A stretch of DNA of 64,000 nt from Lepidostoma basale (taxonomy: Eukaryota; Arthropoda; Insecta; Trichoptera; Lepidostomatidae). The position numbers and the translations under genes were made by a program. The stretch spans positions 1,426,001 through 1,490,000 of the forward strand of contig JAHDVF020000001.1 of the NCBI GenBank assembly GCA_022606425.2, read 5' to 3'. Numbering within the stretch: the stretch's first letter is position 1; each line of letters begins with the position of its first letter. Below, one piece after another: positions 22,166 through 31,284 of this stretch. The notes below the pieces were generated by a model. It was not told the origin of the DNA. It saw only the letters and a list, made by a program, of their open reading frames with translations, and ran no database searches.

Positions 22166-22304
22166 TTTAGCAAACTACCTTATTAACACAATGCGAAGGC
22201 TGTCACCTAACATATTGTTAGAAGCCGCTAGGAGTATTATTCCATTCTATATGCCAAAGAATTTGACCAGAATAATCTACACTACCCTGATTAATCTACA
22301 CTAC

Positions 22305-22600
22305 AGATAGCAAATTGGAAAACTAAGACTGCAGACAGACAATCCAACCCAACAGGGGCTTTCGTGCTTATGATAACTATAAAAAAGTATTAAAAAAATT
22401 TGATTGTTCATTTAAAATATTGGTATATACTCTCCACGCAAGCACAACAACAAAATGCGATGGATGGACTCAGTCAGTTCTGATAATTTTGCGCTATAGA
22501 AAGCAAATTGATAAATTGGAAAGGCAGCAGACAGGTAAAATTGGAGGAGTCTCTTGACCTCGGGGGTTTTCGTGGCTACGATGACGATAAAAAAGTATTC
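22305..22600 (+). repeat. Two diverged direct repeats about 195 bp apart
   Basis: 22305-22391 and 22495-22600 share AGCAAATTGG, GCAGACAG and a block that reads GFRAYDNYKKV in the first and GFRGYDDDKKV in the second copy. Coding-like conservation with no identifiable family; probably the 3' part of an uncharacterised retroelement. Confidence 0.45.
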
Positions 22601-23030
22601 TTATTAAATTGAGTACTGTTCTAATAGTATTATCTAATTTGTAGTCCGAGTAACATTACTGCTTATTCTATAAATACATTGTTAATGCCATTTAGTTTTG
22701 GTACGACCTCAAGATTGGGTCTCGGTGCGAAGTCGTTAGGTAAATTGGGCCTTAAGTGATCGTTTGCCATTATTTATTCACCGGCCATCGGGTTGTGTCC
22801 ATTATAGCGGCGTGTGTCGAATTAATCTTAGCGAGGGATGAACAGTGATCGTTGCTATGTGGCAACCCGCAAATGGCGCGTATTCCTCATTATTAATACT
22901 GAAGCTAAACGTATGCGCCACGCGAATATTCGCTGTGTGATCTGTTTACGTAAAAAGGTGTACCGACAGTACCTACGTTGTTTCGTCTTTCTCTCGCGCT
23001 ACCATTCGCACTCATTTACGTTCAGGGGAC
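22601..23030. other. No gene seen; GC-richer unique block
   Basis: 22700-23010 is less AT-rich and shares nothing with the rest of the window until about 23017. No recognisable frame; a possible noncoding regulatory sequence. Confidence 0.35.
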
Positions 23031-23034
23031 AAAT

Positions 23035-23286
23035 GAATCGTGTTTTTCAGAAGTAGCACACATCCAGTAACTTCAACTTCACAGGATGGACAAAAAATTG
23101 TCTGGTACAAAATTTTCCAAGAATATATATATTTTTGTCAATACACATTTGTCATAGGGAGTAAAATAGACAAATGTGTATTGACAAAAAATATATATTG
23201 TAGGAAAATTTTGTACCAGACAGTTTTTTGTCCGTCCTGTAAAGTTGAGGTTACTGGATGTGTGCTACTTCTGAAAAACACGATTC
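23035..23286. mobile_element. 252-bp near-perfect hairpin element with AAAT TSD
   Basis: Arms of about 118 bp (GAATCGTGTTTTTCAGAAGT inward) are inverted complements with few mismatches around a short centre near 23154-23170. AAAT flanks it at 23031-23034 and 23287-23290 (CAAAT is possible if the last base is counted as target). The unoccupied site TACGTTCTCGGGACAAATAC survives at 25903-25922, in a second copy of the host repeat. A nonautonomous palindromic DNA element; no transposase in the window matches its ends. Confidence 0.85.
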
Positions 23287-23290
23287 AAAT

Positions 23291-24430
23291 ACTCTTGACT
23301 TTAGAAAGTATCTTGTCCTTCTAATGTCGAACCATCTCTAATGCTTTCCTGGTATTATGTTGTATTTTTTAAATATTTTACCTGTACTCAATAGAAGCCT
23401 TAAACAACAGGCGCTAATCGATTTTTTTCTTCGCCTCTTTATTGATAATGAATTTACAAATTTTACTGCAAAAACAAGTATGTATGTAGTAAATGTACAT
23501 AAAAGGGCTTAAATTACTCTACAGTACTGGAAAAATAATCACAGTTTATTTTTTTTTAACTCGAACACAGCGGGAGACTGACTGTCCGTAGGGTGGGGGA
23601 GAACGAGAGGAAGAGGGAGGAGAAGGATAATGCAGCCCACACTCTATTTTGTTTAGATGTGGTGGGGTAAGCTAAGTCATGAGATGGTCAAGGTACAGAA
23701 CGCTTCATCTCGGCTTGTCCGGATAATTGACGTTCCGGTTAACTGACGTCCGGATAAGTGACGTTCCACGGTATATAATTTTTAAAACTGTATACATTGA
23801 TAAAAGTTACTTGTAACCAAAACATGTCTGTGTTCAGTGATAATAAAAAGTGTGTAATACAAAGTATAATTATATTTATTAAAAAATGAAGATTTGATTT
23901 TATAAAGATTTGTTTTATTGTCTGTTGCTTCTAATCTCACAGCTGCTTATTTATTTGAATATTTACGGTGAATTTTTATCAAGGATTTTCAATAAACAGC
24001 AGTAATATTTTAAATCGTAGATATTATTTAATGCCACCCTGTGCGTTTAATAACAAGTAATAAATAACATTGCGGAAACTATTGAAAAAAAGATGGGGCA
24101 CACTACATTGAACAAATTTGCCCTGTTCCCTTTGGAAAATATCTCTTTTCAAGCATCTAATAACTGCCCTATTAACGGTTATCTGTCCAAATAAGGGCCG
24201 TTTTTTTTGCTCCCGACCCGTCATTATTATTCTGGACTTGTAACGGCCACCGGTACACACATCGATTTTCTCTAAAAAATGGAAAGGAACGTTATTTATG
24301 GCAGACGAAGGTCTGTGTCTTTCAACTCTCTTCGTTCCTCCAGTCAGAGGTCTTCGAATTGGAAAATAAGAGGAAAATGTATTCAAATGAAAGTTTGTTC
24401 TATTTTTTTAAATAATGAACAGACTTAAAA
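23291..24430. other. Host repeat end, pogo-like end, otherwise no gene
   Basis: 23291-23400 is the continuation of the repeat hit by the hairpin element. 23715-23770 contains CCGGATAATTGACGTTCCGG and related blocks typical of a Tigger/pogo terminal repeat, single-ended. 23815-23880 is a family B end. The minus-strand frame at 24024-24386 lacks an ATG at its start and no family is recognised, so it is not called. Confidence 0.45.
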
Positions 24431-24441
24431 TAACCAATTGT

Positions 24442-24823
24442 TAAATTTAATTGTATCTCAATAGAGACGAAGATGCAAACTGGAAACTGAATATGGATGG
24501 TCAAGGTGTTTACAGGACTTATGACCTGTCATTGGTTGGGTTAAGCGCACGCTTTATGTAATTAAAACATTCCCCATTCCACCTTTGTTTATGATCATGC
24601 ATGACAAATTTTTGGAAGTTGTATAATGCTCCAAATCTATACTTATCTTCACATGTCAGTTTCAATTGGCCATCTATGTAGATTTGATTACACATGTTAA
24701 TCTTTTTAAGATCAACCTATACAATCCACCCACTAACGCCATCTATGGAGATCGATCTTATTTATTTAATCCAGGATTCGTGTACAAGTATAAGTATACG
24801 AGTACATTCACAAAAAATATTTG
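24442..24823 (+). mobile_element. SINE-like retroposon family E with 11-bp TSD
   Basis: A 382-bp full copy, TTAATTGTATCTCAATAGAG-type start to an A-rich end (CATTCACAAAAAA). TAACCAATTGT flanks it at 24431-24441 and 24824-24834. About 380 bp is the family length, judged from this and the copy at 19564-19942. Confidence 0.85.
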
Positions 24824-24834
24824 TAACCAATTGT

Positions 24835-25714
24835 ATTTTTTTTGTAACGAAACACAAAATTGTATTTTTTTCACGGTTGTTAATGATTCTCTTTATTAGT
24901 GTTGATTTTAAGTTTCTATCGAAACCGCTTATACACAAATGAGAAAAAATTACCAAAGCGTACATTTGGTCGACACATTTGGATACATAGTAGTTTGTAT
25001 ATGAAACAAATATGTTATTTTTTTACACTTTATTTTTAGTGAAATACTTTTGTAAAAGTGAATATGATCTAAATAAATACGCGCTTAAATGTTTGTTTTT
25101 TGATAACTAATTCAAATAACAGATTTTAAATGCAATTTAATTGTTTTGTTTGAATAATTATTCGCAGTCTCGCATATGTTCAAACCTCTGAGAAATTGTA
25201 ACATTTCAATTTTTTCCGAATTTGACGTCTCATCTACCTTATGATTCCTGAACTTATTTACTACAAGTCATTACTGAGTATGAAAACAGCCACACTAAAT
25301 AGTAAATGGCACTGCTTCCATTTAAAAATTAATAAATACAAATACATTAAGGTCCACATATGTGTACTTGCGGTCTTAAGAGAACAAACTTTTTTTTTCG
25401 TTTCTCTGATTCCCCTTATGTAGAAAGTTTCTTATGCTAAATAGAGGAGAGTATCTTTAGGATTTCTCTCCTCTATTTCTCTAAATTCTTTAAAAGGAGT
25501 CACAGTTCACTTAGTTTTCAGGTTTTTGATTGTATTATATTTCTAGCAGGAATCTCAGATTCTAAGCTTTTCTGGGAGGGATTAAACCATTTATTCAATA
25601 AACTCAAAATTATGCTGGGTATTTACTTTTTACAGTATACATCCCTTGCTCCTTGGTCGCTAACTCAAGGCAACATAATTATTCTATATTGAACAGCATT
25701 TTATTAACTTTGTT
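24835..25714. other. AT-rich interval with one small hairpin
   Basis: At 25439-25478 AAATAGAGGAGAG and its exact complement flank a 14-nt loop (13-bp stem). No gene recognised. Confidence 0.4.
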
Positions 25715-25830
25715 ATACAACACTTTATTTAAAATAGAAATAAAATTAAAACATACATCTTTCGGGACACAGAAGCCCTTCATTAGTGTAGTTACATATT
25801 ACATATAATACTTAAGAATATACAAACTTT
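25715..25830. repeat. Family B repeat, uninterrupted arm
   Basis: AACACTTTATTTAA...GGGACACAGAAGCCCTTCAT...GTGTAGTTA. The same arm is at 10828-11080 (split by a LINE). Related opposite ends with AAACATGTCTGTGTT occur at 10735 and 23820, and a diverged version at 37590-37850. Probably a palindromic nonautonomous element. Confidence 0.55.
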
Positions 25831-25894
25831 TCACGAATATTGTCAATTTTGACAGATTTTAAAATGTAATTTTTGGTTTAAGTTTAAACATCTT

Positions 25895-26100
25895 ATGAAA
25901 GTACGTTCTCGGGACAAATACTCTTGACTTTAGAAAGTATATTGTCTTCTTAATGTCGAACCATCACTAATGCGTTCCTGGTATTATGTTGTATGTATAT
26001 AATATTTGACCTGTACTCAATAGATGCTTTAAATATTTATGCTGTTTGTAATGTCTTTTGAGTAAATAAACTGATTTGATTTGATTTGATCTTCAGTAGA
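25895..26100 (+). mobile_element. Retroposon 3' end with TTGAT tail; empty site of the hairpin element
   Basis: GGGACAAATACTCTTGACTT...GGTATTATGTTGTAT matches 23021-23400 minus the hairpin. It ends AATAAACTGATTTGATTTGA, a pentanucleotide tail typical of LINE or SINE 3' ends. Family not identified. Confidence 0.6.
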
Positions 26101-26574
26101 ACATTTTAAATAATTACATTTCTTAAAAGTATCTAGATTCTCGTGGTACTAAGGTATTTATTACAAATAATCTATTGAGTTTACAAATATAGTTTTCCAG
26201 AAACAAGTACCCATATTTATTTTTTCTCGACAATTTTTCATCACCTTGTGTAGAGCCGACCGTACATCGGTGCCAAACAGTCGTGTATACAAATTATTGT
26301 TTGTAAATATTTACTGTAAAGACAATACGCGAAGATTTTTGATTCCCAGACGGTGTACGAGTATTATTTCTCGGAATAAACACGCCTCAAACATCCTGTT
26401 CCCAATTGCCGCGAACATAATGAATTTTAAATTCCTCGCCATAAACAAATAATATCCCGTAGGATAAAAGCATACCGAAATAGATATGTCTACCGAGTAC
26501 GCGTCGTGTATTGGTACTGTCATAATTATAGGTACATCTCGTTGTCTTTTTTTTAAATTACTTCTTCTTTTAAT
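26101..26574. other. No gene seen
   Basis: Unique AT-rich sequence, slightly GC-richer at 26230-26520; no motif recognised. Confidence 0.4.
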
Positions 26575-26975
26575 CATGTCTCGTCAGATGATGAGGTCCA
26601 GCTGTCCTTCCATCTCTTAGGCGGTCTTTCAGGTGGGCGGTGTCCGGAGGGGATTTCATAAGCGGCTGTATATGCAAGTCTGTCACCATCCATTCGGGCT
26701 ACATGGTCCCTCCAGTATCTTCTTCTGCATCTACTCCACTGAACGATATCCTCTATTTCGCAAGTTTTTCTTATGTCTACGTTGCGGACACGATCTCGGA
26801 GAGTTTTTCCAGTAATTGATCTTAGGGCCTTCATCTCCGATGTTTTTAGTTGTCCCTTGGTTCGCACAGTGTCGGCCCGCGTCTCTACAGCGTACATCAT
26901 GATGATAGGTCGCACGCATGTTTTATAAATTCTGATATTGCTCTCGATACGCATGTGCTTGTTCTTCCAGACCAC
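26575..26975 (-). mobile_element. Non-LTR retrotransposon, RT C-terminus (133-codon open frame)
   Basis: One continuous frame: VWKNKHMRIESNIRIYKTCV, RPIIMMYAVETRADT, EMKALRSITGKTLRDRVRN, CRRRYWRDHVARMDGDRLAY, GHRPPERPPKRWKDSW. This is the classic C-terminal region of insect endonuclease-reverse-transcriptase LINEs. It is the longest intact RT tail in the window, but the RT core is missing and it is 5'-truncated. Confidence 0.85.
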
Positions 26976-27945
26976 ATTCTTTAGACATCCTTACACGGTA
27001 GAGGGATTTACTGACTTGTTCTCGTACTTCGGTATAAACGACATTTTGGCTGCAGATCTCTACTCCCAAATATCTAAAACTCATTACTTGCTCCACAGGT
27101 ATATCATAAAATTACATGGCTTATAATAATCTGTAAACTTCTACCGGGAACACTTTATTTAAAAACAAAATTACTGATCATATTATGGCACTGGTAACTA
27201 CCGTTAATGTTTTGTTTTGTTCTTTTATACTAGTTATATTATAATAACCCGTGAAATATTGACTGAAGTAAATATTTTCTTTCCTTTAAAACTTGGTTCA
27301 CTATACAATCGTAATTAGTAATAAGTTTTAAATAATAATTAAATAAAACGATGTTTTTTTTTAACCATAATAAGTTTTAACTTTTAATGTAAATGTTTTT
27401 TTTTCACAATTTAAAAAAATCACAGTTAACAATACCAAATTGCTATCCTATTGTTTTCTACACTACTGTCATACAACAATAATCAGAACATAATTCAAAA
27501 TAATCCAGAACGTTTTCGGGTATGAGCATCGAGTGCATTTCGACTTACTTTCGGAGAAAATGGAAATATTCATCTTATACTCTCTTGTATTCAAAATATT
27601 GTCGTACTCTTCCTTGGTGATATTCGAGTTTTTTTCCTATGTCAATTATTGTTTGTAGTTTCGATAGGCGACCATTACAACATCAGAAGTTATCCAATTT
27701 TTATAATAGCTATCGGAATTCCACCAAAATTTTTAACTAAATTTGCACGATGGACCGATATTGCTTGAATTTATTTCAGTTATGTTTAAGGTAAAAATAA
27801 ATAAAAACGAAAATGCCAGATATCAGAAGGCCCTGAGTATATTTTTATTAACTTATCGATAGTTTGATATTGAATAAATCTACAATAATATTTATACGAC
27901 GAAGCGACAGCGCAAGCACACAAGGCTACAATATCTGGCTGTCTA
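26976..27945. other. No gene; contains an unnamed repeat at 27296-27500
   Basis: 27296-27500 is the uninterrupted, inverted counterpart of 19470-20040 (minus its family E insertion). The remainder is AT-rich without recognised content. Confidence 0.45.
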
Positions 27946-27949
27946 AGGG

Positions 27950-28200
27950 AAACCATCTGGAAAAATAAGCACATGAGCATCAAGAGTAAAGTGAGGATCT
28001 ACAAAACCTGCGTCAGACCTATCTTAACATTCGCAATAGAATCTAGACCCGACACAGCTCCAACCAAGCAACTCCTGCGCGTCAATGAGATGAAAGTACT
28101 ACGAAGTATAGCAGGCGAAAGCCTTCGTGACCGAATGATTTTAAGAAGTTCTTTCATTTCATTGACACGCAGGAGTTGCTTGGTTCGAGCCATATCACCC
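27950..28200 (+). mobile_element. RT C-terminal fragment with inverted partial duplication
   Basis: Plus strand reads WKNKHMSIKSKVRIYKTCV, RPILTFAIESRPDT, LLRVNEMKVLRSIAGESLRD. From about 28145 the block CCAAGCAACTCCTGCG...AATGA.ATGAAA reappears inverted. The same family as 26575-26975; the fold-back probably arose during or after insertion. Confidence 0.75.
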
Positions 28201-28379
28201 CTCTGCATTCTATTGCATTTGTCATCTAGCAATATAACAACTACCATATACATGTTTAAATTATAATATAATGTATCTCAAATTAATGTTTATATTTAGT
28301 GGATCGAGTAAAAAAAAAGTAAGTCATTTATCGAAAAAATGTTTATTAATTATTAAAGTACGCAACTGAAATTAATTTC

Positions 28380-28830
28380 TTAAAAATAATATCGTCCAAA
28401 TGTAAACCCTCGCGTTCGCAGCACTCATTTAATCGAACAGTAAAATTTCTTGTGACGGCTCGGCAGGTAAACTTCGTGATGGTTGCCATTTCGTGATGAA
28501 TATTTTCATTCAAATTCGCCAGATATGTCGGTTTATTGGCGTAAACTTTAGGTTTAAGCTAACTCTACCGGTAAAAGCCCACAGGGGTGCATGGAGGTTA
28601 ATTTATGTCACCTCTCCTGGAGCGATTAATAATTTCACGAGCTAGTGGCAGAGACGTATTGGACGTGTGTGACGTTGCTCCGTCCTGATGGCACCATATT
28701 CTTTGGTTATAGCTAGGAAAGTTTTGCAATTCAGGCACCAAGAAGTCGTCTAACAACTCAACGCTCTGCAACACAAGATCAACTTTTTTAAGTAGCATAT
28801 GAAAAACTGTCATTATGGAGGCCAAAGAAT
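28380..28830 (-). mobile_element. Mariner-like transposase relic, catalytic C-terminal part
   Basis: Minus strand: RIWCHQDGATSHTSNTSLPL then INRSRRGDINWPPCTP, a stop, KPKVYANKPTYLANLNENIH and RAVTRNFTVRLNECCEREGL, HLDDIIFKK. This matches the QDGA..H (second catalytic D), WPPRSPD...KVYA.KP..L..LK and HL.DIIF end of an insect Tc1/mariner-superfamily transposase. The SPD aspartate is lost (CTPVG). Confidence 0.8.
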
Positions 28831-29375
28831 TTATTATTGAGAATTCATGCGTTTTCTAAACATCTTTCGAGAATATTTTGGGTCTAAAAAACGGACTATT
28901 TCATTGCTGAAAATAATTTGAAAAGAATCTACGTAATTTGGAGTTAGAATATCCTAAGCATGTACTAGCCGACTTTTGCGAAATATCTACATTTTCTTCA
29001 CACCTTGTATTTTCTGGAACACACGAGGGAATTAAACCCGAGTCAAGGTTGGAAAGAAAATTTTCCTTGAATCTCATGTTTCTACTGACATAATAATGAT
29101 CGCACGTACATAGGTAGGTGCAGACTACGCGAGTACATTGTACAAATAATTGTAACTTGAAAATATGATAGGTACCTACTTACCTGAAACTTTTAGAAGT
29201 CACACAGCGTAACTCCAGATTTAAAAATAACATTTGAGACCGACAGATACCTACCTACTTTATTTTATTTTCATATCGGGTTATTCTGAACCGCGTGTAA
29301 AGAGCAATTAGATTGATCGAATGTCAGATTTCCTTATTTTTGTTCCGCAAAAAATATATTTCTGTTATTACAGAC
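28831..29375. other. No gene seen
   Basis: AT-rich, no recognised frame or repeat. Confidence 0.4.
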
Positions 29376-29387
29376 ATACATAATATT

Positions 29388-29627
29388 ATTTATTGTGTCT
29401 TGAACAATGATGTAAAACTCCATATTAAATAATTAATACGAATGAAAACGTAAATTTTCTAGAAGTTTTATTATATTTTATGGGAATGACATGTTTCGCC
29501 CTTCTAAGGCATTATTAAATGTTGAGAAAAACAAGACATATGATAATGCGTTTGAAGGGCGAAACATGTCATTCTCATAAAATATAATAAAACTTCTAGA
29601 AATAGTACGTTTTCATTCGTATTAATT
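29388..29627. mobile_element. Palindromic element family A, complete copy with 12-bp TSD
   Basis: A 240-bp fold-back: the left arm runs ATTTATTGTGTCTTGAACAA through AACTCCATATTAAATAATTA, TTTTCTAGAAGTTTTATTAT, GACATGTTTCGCCCTTCTAA; the right arm is its complement. ATACATAATATT flanks it at 29376-29387 and 29628-29639. Other loci: 9728, 12345, 14085, 15050, 37907, 44450, 50115, 55863, 58440, 61280. No ORF. Confidence 0.85.
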
Positions 29628-29704
29628 ATACATAATATTGCATATTAATTTATATTTTATACAAAAAAGAAACTTTGAGCTGGCAAAAGAAGGATGAAAA
29701 AACA

Positions 29705-29980
29705 AACCATCAAGCCGTTTCCCCGCAGGGGTAGTAAGAGAGAATGGACCGCCACACTACTCTATCCTGGCACACCATTTTAGCTTCCTCCACATTCATA
29801 CAACGAGTCATACACGCACGTCGATTCTTCCGACTTCTAACATGACCAACCTTTAAAATTTGATTAATTTGGTCATGCCATGTTTTCCTCGGTCTGCCTT
29901 GACTCCATTCTCCATTTACATCATTAACGTATACTTTCTTAGCCATTCTTTCTCCATCCATGCGCTTCATATTTTACTGT
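29705..29980 (-). mobile_element. LINE family T, best-preserved RT C-terminus
   Basis: An 86-codon uninterrupted minus-strand frame: MKRMDGERMAKKVYVNDVNG, QGRPRKTWHDQINQILKVGH, NRRACMTRCMNVEEAKMVCQ, WRSILSYYPCGETA and stop. It defines the family's protein end. It lies head to head with the plus-strand copies beginning about 10 bp away. Confidence 0.8.
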
Positions 29981-29989
29981 CTGAACCAA

Positions 29990-30640
29990 CGCAGCAACCA
30001 AATGGAACTGGCAGAAGAAGGATGAGAGCAGAATAAATGCGGTAGAGATGAGGTCCCTAAGACGTATGTGTGGTAGAACGATATACGACAGAATCTCAAA
30101 TGCTGATATAAGAAAGGAATGTAGAGCGGAAGAAGGTATTATGAACAAAATTATGAAAGGATCGCTGCGTTGGTTCGGACATATGGAGCGCGTGGTTGAA
30201 GAAGGATGAAAGTAGGATAAATGCCGTAGAAATTAGATCACTGAGAAGAATGTGAGGGAAAACGATATATGATAGAATACCGAACGACAAAATAAGGAAT
30301 AAACGTAAGGCATTGCAAATAAAATTAAAAAAAGATCCCTGAAATGGTTTTGACATATGGAACGAATAGACGAGAGAAGAATGGTTAAAATGTTGTATAC
30401 AAGCAGTGTGAGTGGAAAGAGAAACTGTGGAAGACCAAGGAAAGCATGGTATGACCAAATTAATGAAATACTAAAAGGCAGCCACATTCGAAGTCCGAAA
30501 AATCGATGAGTATAAATGTATGAATGTAGAGAAAGCTAGAGAGGTACGTCAGGAGTGTCAGGACAGAACAGTACAGCGGTCCATCTTTTCTGTCTACCCA
30601 TCCGGGGAAACGGCGTGATGGTTAGTTAATTAGTTAGTTA
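29990..30640 (+). mobile_element. LINE family T, two tandem 3' segments with TTAG tail
   Basis: 29990-30195 covers the ESRINAVEMRSLRRMCG...GSLRWFGHME part; at about 30197 the sequence jumps back and repeats the same part from RRMKVG, then continues to the tail (SVSGKRNCGRPRKAWYDQIN, ECQDRTVQRSIFSVYPSGET) and GGTTAGTTAATTAGTTAG. A duplicated or template-switched LINE end; frames broken. Confidence 0.75.
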
Positions 30641-31251
30641 AAAAGTATTCAATTCAGATTCCTGAATAACCTCCATTGGGCGTTCGGATATACCCATTGG
30701 GTAGTGTGTTAGTAATTATTGTCACATATCTACCCACCTTATATTAATTAAACCATATTTGAATAGCTAATGCGCTGTTGAGGAGTTGAGGCCTCCCAAA
30801 CGATAACGGGGCGAATTACCCACATTATTATAATGAAGATAATCCATTTAGTTATTTGGTTATTATCATTGCAATGGTGCTAATATTGTAATATAATGTA
30901 GATTTTCCTACAACCTTCCTACTTATAATAATTTAATTATAATAAGTACATGTCTATGTATGTATACAACTGACTGAATGAATGAATGAATTTCCTTATA
31001 CCAATTTTCTGTATCAATCATTTGTTTTACGTATGAATTCGTCGGGCAGTTGTTGTATTTAGATTAATTCAATTCATATAGTTAATAACATTTTCCTAAT
31101 GATTTTAGAACGCATCTGAAATAAATTTAAGTCATTTAGTTGAATCGTATGATTATTATTTGGTTTGACATCGAAGAGACAAAATACATCTGATCCTTTA
31201 TATGAAAATGTCGACCTCGAGTGTGAATAAAACAAAGGTTTGTGTGTTGCA
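30641..31251. other. Upstream flank of the GC-rich gene; splice acceptor at 31251/31252
   Basis: No repeat apart from a (TGAA)4 run at about 30973-30988. TGTGTGTTGCAG ends at about 31251, giving a good 3' splice site 33 nt before the start codon at 31285. A 5' noncoding exon is therefore expected upstream, but I could not locate it. Confidence 0.45.
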
Positions 31252-31284
31252 GAGTGGAAGATGAGCACATGAACGCAGATCATC

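Noticed and set aside
24024..24386. 120-codon minus-strand frame
   Set aside because: Starts with TTG rather than ATG, no recognisable domain, surrounded by repeats. Could be an old coding relic but unsupported.
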